Below are positions 1 to 6,698 of a DNA stretch of 10,123 bases, piece after piece. The position numbers were made by a program, and so were the translations under genes. Positions within the stretch are counted from its first letter, which is position 1; the number at the start of each line of letters is the position of its first letter. The stretch covers positions 1 through 10,123 of the forward strand of contig SXIE01000293.1 in assembly GCA_005772945.1 (NCBI GenBank), given 5' to 3'. This DNA is from Pseudomonadota bacterium (GTDB lineage Bacteria; Myxococcota; UBA9042; PHBI01). The notes beneath the pieces were generated by a model. It ran no database searches. It was not told the DNA's origin and saw nothing but the letters and a program-made list of their open reading frames with translations.

Positions 1-1050
1 CCCACCTGCCCCGTCCCCCCCGTAACCGATCACGAACCCGTCGAGCGCCCCGGCGCGCGCTCCGGTCGCGGCCGGATAGCGCCGCGTCCCAGGCGCCCCC
101 GGCAAGAGCGGCAGGGGCCACGGCCCCTCGGCCGACTCCGCGCGCCCCTCGACATAGCGACCGAGCCGCGCATCACGCGCGAGTCCGGCGATCGCACGCC
201 GCGTCGCGACCAGCTCCAGCGCCCTGAGGCGCGGCCGCAGCACCGCGAAGTACGTGCTCCAACCCAGCGGCCGCTGCGTCGCGCCGGCCGGCACCAACGT
301 CGGCGCCACGAAGCCGAGGTCGACCTCGCCGTAGCGAAACGCCGCCTCCTCGGCCGCCGCCGACGCCACGCGCCGCAGCCGCACCCCGCCCAGCCACGGC
401 CGCCCCTCGGCATGCCCGACGAACGCGTCGAGCATGCGCCGCTCGCCGTCGAACGGCACACGCGGCTGAAACGCCCCGCACCCGCCGCCGAGCACGGGCC
501 GCCCGCCCTTCAAAATGGCCGCCTCGGGCCGCGCGAGCAGCGCCCGCAGCTCCTCGACCAAGACCCCGCGCGGACCGGTGAACGCCACCGCGCGCGGACC
601 CGCCTCGCTCGCACGCACGGCCGCCGCAAGTCCGCCGATGGCGCCGCCGTCGGCGTCACGGAGATCGCCGAGCCGCGACCAGCTCGCCACGACATCGCCC
701 GCCAGGACCGGCGAGCCGTCGTGGAAGCGCGCGCCGTCCTGCAGCGTCACCGTCAGGACGCCGTTGGCGAAGCTGCCGACCCCGTGCGCCGCCTCGGGCA
801 CGACGCGTCCGTCCTCGAGTCGGAACACGTGGCAGTGGGCCAGCGACGCGACGAGGCGCCCGTCGCGCCCGCGCGCCAGATGCGGGTCGATGGCGGCGCC
901 GAAGTCGCGCACCGGGATCTCGACGATGCCGCCATAGGGACGCCGTCCGCCCCCGTGCGCCCGGTCCGCGGCCCCCGCAAGCGTGACCGCGAACGCGCCC
1001 ACGCACGCGCCCACGCACGCGAATGAGACCGCCGAACGCCCGCGCGTCAC
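1..1050 (-). CDS. ABC transporter substrate-binding protein, peptide/nickel (SBP_bac_5) type, C-terminus cut by window edge
   Basis: Reading the minus strand from a GTG at 1050-1048 gives 350 codons with no stop up to the window edge, so the 3' end is missing. The first ~28 residues look like a signal peptide (MTRGRSAVSFACVG then a hydrophobic Ala/Val/Leu run), so the product should be exported. Residues ~103-127 read LQDGARFHDGSPV followed by LAGDVVASWSRL; this is the hallmark 'DG-F-H-DG-x-P-x-x-A-x-DVV-x-S' segment of oligopeptide/dipeptide/nickel-binding proteins (OppA/DppA/NikA family). Those proteins capture a ligand in the periplasm and deliver it to an ABC permease. Family members are usually ~500 residues, so about 150 should lie beyond the edge. 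The start overlaps the stop of the upstream FG-GAP gene by four bases (GTGA, 1050-1047), and no clear Shine-Dalgarno precedes it, which fits translational coupling. No permease or ATPase gene is in the window. The family call is fairly safe; the ligand is unknown. Confidence 0.8.
   Translation of the reverse strand, partial: MTRGRSAVSFACVGACVGAFAVTLAGAADRAHGGGRRPYGGIVEIPVRDFGAAIDPHLARGRDGRLVASLAHCHVFRLEDGRVVPEAAHGVGSFANGVLTVTLQDGARFHDGSPVLAGDVVASWSRLGDLRDADGGAIGGLAAAVRASEAGPRAVAFTGPRGVLVEELRALLARPEAAILKGGRPVLGGGCGAFQPRVPFDGERRMLDAFVGHAEGRPWLGGVRLRRVASAAAEEAAFRYGEVDLGFVAPTLVPAGATQRPLGWSTYFAVLRPRLRALELVATRRAIAGLARDARLGRYVEGRAESAEGPWPLPLLPGAPGTRRYPAATGARAGALDGFVIGYGGDGAGG
994..1021. repeat. 12-bp tandem repeat, about 2.3 copies, in signal-peptide coding region
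   Basis: The unit gcgcccacgcac occurs twice back to back (995-1018), with matching bases continuing on both sides. On the minus strand it encodes the ACVG-ACVG duplication in the hydrophobic part of the solute-binding protein's signal peptide. Twelve bases is four codons, so a gain or loss of one unit would keep the frame and only lengthen or shorten the signal peptide. Confidence 0.8.
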
Positions 1051-2570
1051 GCAGGCACCACGACGATGAGCTCGGCGACGCGCCCGTCCCAGATCGCGAC
1101 GACCGCCTCGAGGAAGCCATCGCGATCCACGTCGCCGAACGCCATCGCCGTGACGGGCGCGGCGACCGTGCCACTCCAAATCGGCCGCGCCCCGACCCCC
1201 GCGGCCGCCCCGAGCGCGAACAGCGCAATGCGATCCGGCCCCGTGATGACCGTCGACGTGGTCAGCAGCTCGAGCTTGCCGTCGGCATCGAGGTCGGCAA
1301 CCCCTGCGACGGTCCCGGCCTCCAAGATAGTTTGTACACCAACGATATCGACGCGCCCCCCGGAGCTGGCGGCGATGAGCACCGGCTGCCCGCGCACGCG
1401 CCCACGCTCGCGCACGAACTGCATGCTGCCGCGCACGTCGTAGAGCCCGTCCACGGCGCCGACCCAGCGCGCGCTGGCGGTCCCGAAGCGCGCCTCGGTG
1501 AGGCCGCCGCTGAGCGCGTCGAACCCCTCGGGCCACGGCGCGATGACGAAGCTGTCGGCCCCGGTCGCATACAGCGGAAAGCCGCGCTGGAAGCTCAGCG
1601 GCGCGCGGTCGAGCCCGGTCGCTCCGAGCGTCACCACGATCGGCTCGGCGCGATCGCTCGAGGCCGCGACGAGAACCGTCGTCCCATCGGCGCGCACGAC
1701 CGGGACGAGCCGCCCGAACGGTTGCCGCGCGCGCCCCGCCGCGGGCGCGAGCGCCTTGAACGGCAGCGATCCGACCTCGACCGAGAAGCCCCCGCCCTCC
1801 CAGCGCACGACGCGCACCCCGTCGGGCTGCAGCACCGCCAGCTCCGGCAAGCGATCGCCATCGAGATCGACGATCGCCAAATCGATGATCGGCTCGGTCC
1901 CGAGCGCCGCCAAGCTGCGCCGCCCGACCGGCACGATGCGCATCCGATCGAGGCGCACCTCGCGCCGCCCGAGCCCGAGCAGACTGCGCAGCTCGAGGTC
2001 GATCGGCGCGTTCGCAAACGCCGTCGCCAGCACCGCCCCTTCGGGATCGGCAAAGGCGTCCCACACCGTCCGCGGCACGACGCGGCGCCGCGCGGTCGCC
2101 GCCACGTGCCCCGACTGGATGCGCAGCTCGACGTCGACCCGCTCGGCCGGGTCCTCGTTCGTGCGCGCCCCGAACGCCGGCGGCACCACCCCAGGCTTCA
2201 CGGCGATGCGCGCCGGCAGCGCGACCTGGCGCATGGCGGCCTCGAGCGCATTCTCGAAAAACGAGACGAACGCGGCCGCCCCCTCCGGACGCAGCCCCTC
2301 GGGCAGCTTGTCGAAGCGCACCGACAGCGCGAAGCGCAGCCGATCGGGCACGCCCCCGCCGTAGAGCCCCTTCGCCAGGTGCGCCGCCAACACCGCGCTC
2401 GACGACGCCGGCAAGGGCGGCACCGGCAGGGTCGGCAGCGGCTCGGCCGCGCGCGCGCCGGCCCCACCGGCCGCGACGAGCGCGACGAGCACGCAGATCA
2501 GACGGACCCGATTCGCCCGATTCGCCAGAGGGACAACGGCCATCGTCGCGCTCGACCTCGCACCCGTCAT
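1047..2570 (-). CDS. Secreted FG-GAP/VCBS repeat protein
   Basis: A 507-residue protein starting at ATG 2570-2568, chosen because GGAGGAG (2577-2583) lies six bases upstream; a second in-frame ATG at 2543 is a weaker alternative. A signal peptide follows (basic region to residue 23, hydrophobic 24-39, likely cleavage near ARA/AEP at 41-43). Three segments match the calcium-binding FG-GAP/VCBS pattern D-x-D-x-D-G-x-x-E/D: DLDGDRLPEL at 235-244, DLDADGKLEL at 426-435 and DVDRDGFLEA at 480-489. Such repeats form blades of a beta-propeller, so residues ~220-507 are probably one propeller, acting in the periplasm or at the cell surface. Residues ~45-215 form a separate alpha/beta region that I cannot assign; it distantly resembles the N-terminal part of CsgG/LpoB-like assembly proteins, but that is only an impression. 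The gene is coupled to the downstream solute-binding protein by a GTGA overlap and is divergent from chrA. Its ligand or partner is unknown. Confidence 0.8.
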   Translation of the reverse strand: MTGARSSATMAVVPLANRANRVRLICVLVALVAAGGAGARAAEPLPTLPVPPLPASSSAVLAAHLAKGLYGGGVPDRLRFALSVRFDKLPEGLRPEGAAAFVSFFENALEAAMRQVALPARIAVKPGVVPPAFGARTNEDPAERVDVELRIQSGHVAATARRRVVPRTVWDAFADPEGAVLATAFANAPIDLELRSLLGLGRREVRLDRMRIVPVGRRSLAALGTEPIIDLAIVDLDGDRLPELAVLQPDGVRVVRWEGGGFSVEVGSLPFKALAPAAGRARQPFGRLVPVVRADGTTVLVAASSDRAEPIVVTLGATGLDRAPLSFQRGFPLYATGADSFVIAPWPEGFDALSGGLTEARFGTASARWVGAVDGLYDVRGSMQFVRERGRVRGQPVLIAASSGGRVDIVGVQTILEAGTVAGVADLDADGKLELLTTSTVITGPDRIALFALGAAAGVGARPIWSGTVAAPVTAMAFGDVDRDGFLEAVVAIWDGRVAELIVVVPA

Positions 2571-2576
2571 GCGCGT

Positions 2577-2583
2577 CTCCTCC
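2577..2583 (-). promoter_or_regulatory. Strong ribosome binding site for the FG-GAP gene
   Basis: The minus strand reads GGAGGAG, then six bases, then ATG at 2570. It is one of the clearest Shine-Dalgarno sequences in the window and decides the start codon of the FG-GAP gene. Confidence 0.75.
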
Positions 2584-2652
2584 GCCCCGGACCCCTCGTG
2601 GGCAAGCGCTGTGCGCACTCGGCGCGCGGACCTGCGCGGCGGCCCGAAACCA

Positions 2653-2681
2653 TCGACCGCGACCACTGATTCCGCTAGTAC
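2653..2681 (+). promoter_or_regulatory. Possible chrA promoter, weak
   Basis: TCGACC (2653-2658), 17 bases, then TAGTAC (2676-2681) is a poor but correctly spaced sigma70-like pair about 50 bases before the chrA start. Part of this stretch, ACCGCGACCAC followed by GAT and GCTAG, is nearly repeated in the other divergent intergenic region at 7136-7155. The match to consensus is weak and could be chance. Confidence 0.25.
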
Positions 2682-2730
2682 CTCCGATCGCGCCCCTTGG
2701 CCAGGAACCCGCGATACCGAGCGCCGCCCC

Positions 2731-4023
2731 ATGAGCCCGGAGAAACGACAAGCGCCGGCACGACCGGGCGCGGCCCCCGAGACCCGCCTCCCCGTGGACG
2801 AACGACGCACGCCGCTCCGCGAGCTCGCGCTCCTCTTCGCCCGCCTCGGCGCGACCGCATTCGGCGGACCCGCAGCGCACATCGCCATGATGCGCGACGA
2901 GGTCGTCACGCGCCGCCGCTGGCTCAGCGACGCCCGCTTCCTCGACCTCCTCGGCGCGACCAATCTCATCCCGGGCCCGAACTCGACCGAGATGGCGATC
3001 CACATCGGCTGGGACCGCCGCCGCTTCGCCGGCCTGGTCGTCGCGGGCCTCGCCTTCATCGTCCCCGCGATGCTGATCACGGGCCTTCTCGGCTGGGCCT
3101 ACGTCGAATGCGCGGGCAGCCTCGCTCCGGGCTCCGATGCGGACCCACGCGAGGCCTTCGCGAGCGAATACCAAACCGCCGCCGGCTGGCTCCTCTATGG
3201 CGCAAAGCCGGTCATACTCGCGGTCATACTCCAAGCCCTCTGGGGCCTCGCCCCGCGGGCCGCTCGCACGAACGGTCTGCGCGCCCTCGGTGCCCTCGCC
3301 GCACTCGCCGTCGCCCTCGGCGTGAACGAGCTCGCGGTCCTCTTCGGCGCCGGCTTCGTCGCCATCCTGGCCCGCACGCATCAGCCGCCGACCGACCGCC
3401 ACACCCGCGCTCACGACCTCGCGTCGCCGCTGCTCGGCCCGCTCCTCGCGGGCAGCGCCCTCGGCACCACCGCGCTCGCGACCGCCGTCACCCTGCCGAC
3501 CCTCTTCGGCGTCTTCTTCAAGGCGGGCGCGGTCCTCTTCGGCAGCGGCTACGTGCTCCTGGCGTATCTGCGTGCCGACCTCGTCGAGCACCTCGGCTGG
3601 ATGACCGAGTCCCAGCTCGTCGACGCCATCGCCATCGGCCAGGTCACGCCCGGCCCGGTCTTCACGACCGCGACGTTCATCGGCTGGGTCCTCGCGGGCC
3701 CGGCGGGCGCCGTCGTCGCGACCGTCGCCATCTTCCTCCCGGCCTTCGTCTACGTCGCCCTCAGCGCGCGCTTCATCCCCCGCCTCCGCGCGTCGCCCAA
3801 GGCCGCCGCCTTCCTCGACGGGGTCAACGTCGCCTCACTCGCGTTGATGGCGGTCGTGACGGTGCAGCTCGCCGGCGCCGCCTTCGTCGACGCGCCGACG
3901 GTCGTCCTTGGTCTCGCCGGCGCCGTCCTCCTCGTCCGCACCAAGCTGAACTCGACCTGGCTCGTCCTGGGCGGCGCCGCCGCCGGCTGGCTCGTGCACG
4001 CCATCGGCCTGGCAGGCGGCTGA
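2731..4023 (+). CDS. chrA: Chromate transporter, two-domain (long-chain) ChrA family
   Basis: A 430-residue polytopic membrane protein of the CHR family, which exports chromate from the cytoplasm in characterised members. Two homologous CHR domains are visible. The N-terminal one carries AFGGPAAHIAMM at 43-54 and NLIPGPNSTEM at 78-88. The C-terminal one carries FFKAGAVLFGSGYV from 262 and GQVTPGPVFTTATFIGW from 303. These are the paired signature motifs of bacterial ChrA, and the length matches the usual ~400 residues. I chose ATG 2731 because the CHR domain begins within ~30 codons. The open frame extends upstream to 2569, but that part overlaps the ribosome binding site of the divergent gene and has no family resemblance. 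No strong Shine-Dalgarno is seen; GTG 2794 is an alternative start. No chrB-type regulator or other metal-resistance gene is adjacent. Many ChrA homologues in environmental bacteria are untested, so chromate as substrate is inferred from the family. Confidence 0.92.
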   Translation: MSPEKRQAPARPGAAPETRLPVDERRTPLRELALLFARLGATAFGGPAAHIAMMRDEVVTRRRWLSDARFLDLLGATNLIPGPNSTEMAIHIGWDRRRFAGLVVAGLAFIVPAMLITGLLGWAYVECAGSLAPGSDADPREAFASEYQTAAGWLLYGAKPVILAVILQALWGLAPRAARTNGLRALGALAALAVALGVNELAVLFGAGFVAILARTHQPPTDRHTRAHDLASPLLGPLLAGSALGTTALATAVTLPTLFGVFFKAGAVLFGSGYVLLAYLRADLVEHLGWMTESQLVDAIAIGQVTPGPVFTTATFIGWVLAGPAGAVVATVAIFLPAFVYVALSARFIPRLRASPKAAAFLDGVNVASLALMAVVTVQLAGAAFVDAPTVVLGLAGAVLLVRTKLNSTWLVLGGAAAGWLVHAIGLAGG

Positions 4024-4122
4024 GCGCGATTCAGCGACGCGCCGCCCCACCCAAGACCCACGTCCAGGCCGTGACTCACAGTCAGAACCTGCCCGCCCTC
4101 CCCCGGCACGCCAAAGATCCCT

Positions 4123-4500
4123 TCACTGGGCCCGAAATTGGAACGGCAGGACCACCGAGCGACTCTCGCCCGAAGGCTCCACCGCGAAGCGCAGCTTGCG
4201 GACGACGGCGAGCATGCACGCCGGAAGCGCGGCATCGTCGAGAGTCGTCTGCACGACGTGCGCCTCGCTCACGCGCCCGTCGGATGCGATGGTCAGCCCG
4301 ATCTCAAGCTTCCCCTCGAGCGTCGCGTTCGTCTCGAGCGAACGCGCGTAACAGCGTCTGAGGCCCGCGAGCGCGCGCCGCACGACGGGCGTCACCGACC
4401 CCACGTCATCCGGATACGAGGTGGCGCGCGCGCCCGCGGAGGCACCCGCGATGAATCCGAGCGCGACCAGCGCGCATGCGACGTGACGGAGCTGCATCAT
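4123..4500 (-). CDS. Secreted AgmX/PglI C-terminal (TonB-C-like) domain protein
   Basis: A 125-residue protein starting at ATG 4500-4498; the next codon is also ATG, and an in-frame TTG at 4506 would add two residues. Residues ~1-26 look like a signal peptide ending in an Ala-rich ASAGARA. The mature part has the layout of the AgmX/PglI C-terminal domain common in myxobacteria and related to the TonB C-terminal fold: LRRCYARSL at 48-55, GKLEIGLTIASDGRV at 63-77, a cysteine in LPACMLAVVRKLRF at 92-105, then a terminal beta strand (SVVLPFQF). The two cysteines, C50 and C95, are the usual pair of this domain and could form a disulfide. Unlike TonB or AgmX itself there is no long linker or transmembrane anchor, so this is a stand-alone exported domain. 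It is the last gene of the minus-strand cluster, 54 bases after the DUF5924/DUF2914 gene, and converges on chrA. Its role is unknown; no ExbB/ExbD genes are nearby. Confidence 0.75.
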   Translation of the reverse strand: MMQLRHVACALVALGFIAGASAGARATSYPDDVGSVTPVVRRALAGLRRCYARSLETNATLEGKLEIGLTIASDGRVSEAHVVQTTLDDAALPACMLAVVRKLRFAVEPSGESRSVVLPFQFRAQ

Positions 4501-4554
4501 GGCCAATGGACGCCGGCTCGCCGACGCCCTTACGCGCTACGCGACCCCCAGCTC

Positions 4555-5730
4555 TCACTCGATGACCATGAAGCGCGTGCGACCCACGATCTGCCCGGCC
4601 GCCGTCATCGTGTCGACCCGCCACTCCCCGGTCGGATTCTCCGGCATGTCGGCTTTGGGGAAGTTCGACACGAGCCGAATCTGCCCCTTCGCCCCGCCGT
4701 CGCGCGTCCGCGCCTCGACCGTCACGCGCGTCCCATCGGGCCGCCGCCAGATATGCTCGAACGTGTCGCCCTCGCCGCCCGGCAGCGCGACCTCGGACAG
4801 CGCATAGAGATCGGTGACGAGCGACTTATGGACGCGCACGACCTCGAGCTTGAGCTGCCCGTCGGTCATCTGCTGCATCCCGACGCCCTGATGCACGACG
4901 TAGAGGGGCACCGGCGGAATCGTCACGCGCGCGAAATACACGGCCGCGACGACCCCGAGCATGACCATTCCAATGATGCCCCAGGTCCGTTTCTCGCGCA
5001 GCCCGCGAATCGGAAAGTGGAGGAGCCAGAACCCGAACGTCGCGAGCACCGCCGACACGAGCAGCGCGACCAAGGTCGGCACATTGTCGAAAAACGCCGG
5101 GATGATGAGGTTGCAACACGCGAACAGCGTGATGCCGTAGAAGACCGCCGCGACCGCCTTGTAGCGCATCAGGACGTGATCGAACACGAGGTCCATCGTC
5201 GAGAGCAGCGCGAAGGTCGCGAGCATGATGACGAACCACGCGTTGATCGAATCGAGCGACGACGACTTCCAATAGAAGGGCAGAACGAAGAAGAGCATCC
5301 CCTGGTAGAGGTTCTTGAGGACGTACGTCATCCCCAGGAAGCGCAGCTTGAGCGAGGCCTTCTGCGCGACCTTCTCCTTCTGCTCTTTGCCGTGCCCGAA
5401 GAAGCGAAACAGGATGACCATCACGAGGAAGGCCGCGCCCAATGTCGCCGCCAGGACACGCGCGTGCGCGAAGCCCTTGGCCGCAAACAGCATCACCATG
5501 ACGCCGAGCGCGAGCGCGTAGAACGAATGCAGGAACCAGAGCGCGGTGTGATGGCGCTTGGCCCACGCCTTGAGCTTCCCGAAGAAGCCGCGGGGCTTGT
5601 CGTCCTTCGGGCCGTTCTTGAGGTCGCCCGTTGCGTCCGAAGGCGGGACGTAGTCGGGCCGCTTCTCGGTCGGCGCCGAGTGAAACGCGGACGAACTCGA
5701 AGCGGGCGCCTTGTGTGAACTGTCGGCCAT
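4555..5730 (-). CDS. Seven-helix membrane protein with DUF5924-like N-terminus and DUF2914 C-terminal domain
   Basis: A 391-residue protein starting at ATG 5730-5728 (MADSSHKAPA), 17 bases after the stop of the glycosylase gene. Residues 1-60 are hydrophilic and presumably cytoplasmic, ending in a basic stretch (GKLKAWAKRHH). Seven hydrophobic helices follow at about 63-85, 92-111, 131-153, 161-183, 192-213, 218-239 and 249-272. A soluble C-terminal domain follows; its end (321-391) contains HIWRRPDGTRV, a Gly/Ile strand, and GEWRVDTMTAAGQIVGRTRF at 368-387. This 'G-x-W-R-V-x-V/T-x-x-x-x-G-Q-x-x-G-x-x-x-F' ending is the pattern of DUF2914, and the membrane region resembles proteins annotated DUF5924. 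Both assignments are from memory of the families. No function is established for either domain that I know of. With seven helices and a cytoplasmic N-terminus, DUF2914 would face the periplasm. No catalytic motif is visible. Confidence 0.8.
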   Translation of the reverse strand: MADSSHKAPASSSSAFHSAPTEKRPDYVPPSDATGDLKNGPKDDKPRGFFGKLKAWAKRHHTALWFLHSFYALALGVMVMLFAAKGFAHARVLAATLGAAFLVMVILFRFFGHGKEQKEKVAQKASLKLRFLGMTYVLKNLYQGMLFFVLPFYWKSSSLDSINAWFVIMLATFALLSTMDLVFDHVLMRYKAVAAVFYGITLFACCNLIIPAFFDNVPTLVALLVSAVLATFGFWLLHFPIRGLREKRTWGIIGMVMLGVVAAVYFARVTIPPVPLYVVHQGVGMQQMTDGQLKLEVVRVHKSLVTDLYALSEVALPGGEGDTFEHIWRRPDGTRVTVEARTRDGGAKGQIRLVSNFPKADMPENPTGEWRVDTMTAAGQIVGRTRFMVIE

Positions 5731-5747
5731 GGTCCGCGGCACCGTCC

Positions 5748-6689
5748 CTACCCGCTTTTCAGGCGGGCCTCGAGCTCGTCCAACGTCTTGGGCCAGTCGC
5801 CCCTCAAGAGGCGCGACAACCCGCGATCGACCAAGAGCTTCCCCCCGGTCTGGCATCCCGGGCAATAGTTCGTTTCGTGGTCGGCGTAGCGGATGCGCAT
5901 GACGCGCCCGCCGCACGCCGGACACGCCTCGCCGTAGCGCCCATGGACGGCCATGCCGGCGCGAAACGCCGTGACCTTCGCGGGCAGCCCCGCGCCGGCC
6001 TCCGCCCGCAGTCGTTCGGTCCAGAGCGTGAGCGTGTCGCGCGTCGCGCGCCAGACGGCATCGATCTGCTCGGCGCTCACCCGCGAGGTCCAGACGACCG
6101 GCGAAAGCTCTGCACACCAAAGAATCTCATCCGAGTAGGCGTTGCCGATCCCCGAGAAGACATGGGGGTCGGTCAGCGCGCGCTTGAGCGTTTGAGTCTC
6201 GCGCGTGAGCGCCGCCGCGAACGCCTCCCGCGTGACCTCGAGCGGCTCGAGCCCGCCCGGATCGAACGCCTCCCAGGCCCGCGCGCCTTCGGCGAGGTGA
6301 ACCGACGCACGCCGCTTGGTCCCCGCCTCGGTGAGGACCACGGTTGCGGTCGGGAAGTCGATCGCCATGAGACCGATCTTCCCCGGAATCGCCGCCCCGG
6401 ATTTCACGAGCTTGAGCCGGCCCGCGATCATGAGATGCAGCACGATGCAAATGGGCTCACGAAGGCCGCGCAGCGGCTGCCCGCGAGGTTCGTCGCCCGC
6501 GAGCTCCCACACGATGCGCTTGCCGACGCGCCGGACGCCGGTCAACACGCGCCCCGCACACGCGCTCACCGGCGGCGCCACGCTGCGCACAAGAAACGGA
6601 CTCGCGACCCGAATGCGCTCGATGGGCTGCCCGACGAACAGCGCCGCGAGCCGCTCGACGTACACGGTCACATCGGGCAGCTCAGGCAT
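5748..6689 (-). CDS. Fpg/Nei-family DNA glycosylase (formamidopyrimidine-DNA glycosylase type)
   Basis: A 313-residue base-excision-repair enzyme; the family removes oxidised bases and nicks the resulting abasic site by beta/delta elimination. It begins MPELPDV, giving the obligatory catalytic proline (P2) and glutamate (E3) after Met removal. K57 in VGKRIVWEL matches the conserved lysine of the N-terminal beta-sandwich domain. The helix-two-turn-helix region carries SGIGNAYSDEILW from ~179, matching the G-x-G-N-x-Y-x-D/S-E motif. A zinc finger follows with C256-x2-C259-x16-C276-x2-C279. Two departures from E. coli Fpg are visible. The phosphate-contacting Arg just before the third zinc cysteine seems replaced (DHETNYCPGC), and 34 residues follow the last cysteine (QTGGKLLVDRGLSRLLRGDW...). 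I believe this extension marks a known Fpg/Nei subfamily of about 300 residues, so substrate preference should not be assumed to be 8-oxoguanine. The gene lies 9 bases after the lipoprotein stop and 17 before the DUF5924/DUF2914 start, so it is probably in an operon with both. Confidence 0.92.
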   Translation of the reverse strand: MPELPDVTVYVERLAALFVGQPIERIRVASPFLVRSVAPPVSACAGRVLTGVRRVGKRIVWELAGDEPRGQPLRGLREPICIVLHLMIAGRLKLVKSGAAIPGKIGLMAIDFPTATVVLTEAGTKRRASVHLAEGARAWEAFDPGGLEPLEVTREAFAAALTRETQTLKRALTDPHVFSGIGNAYSDEILWCAELSPVVWTSRVSAEQIDAVWRATRDTLTLWTERLRAEAGAGLPAKVTAFRAGMAVHGRYGEACPACGGRVMRIRYADHETNYCPGCQTGGKLLVDRGLSRLLRGDWPKTLDELEARLKSG

Positions 6690-6698
6690 CGCCTGCGC

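Noticed and set aside
1023..2669. A 548-codon open frame on the plus strand opposite the FG-GAP gene, and similar long open frames opposite 4138-5718 and 5631-7250 and in another frame at 2697-4361
   Set aside because: The translations are Arg/Pro/His-rich, without domains or signal peptides, and lie across from genes with clear family motifs. In DNA this GC-rich, antisense and off-frame stops are rare, so long empty frames are expected.
2569..2730. Upstream extension of the chrA frame to ATG 2569
   Set aside because: It would overlap the start codon and ribosome binding site of the divergent FG-GAP gene, and the added 54 residues have no resemblance to ChrA.
2571..3080. Upstream extension of the FG-GAP frame to 3080
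   Set aside because: It would run through the 5' part of chrA. ATG 2570 has a near-perfect Shine-Dalgarno and is followed by a signal peptide.
4072..4084. Small inverted repeat TGACT-CAC-AGTCA between the convergent chrA and AgmX-like genes
   Set aside because: A five-pair stem with a three-base loop, no GC-rich core and no T tract is too weak to call a terminator.
5731..6120. Upstream extension of the DUF5924/DUF2914 frame to 6120
   Set aside because: It lies inside the glycosylase gene in another frame, and its translation is Arg-rich without membrane or domain character. ATG 5730 gives a sensible N-terminus and 17-base spacing.
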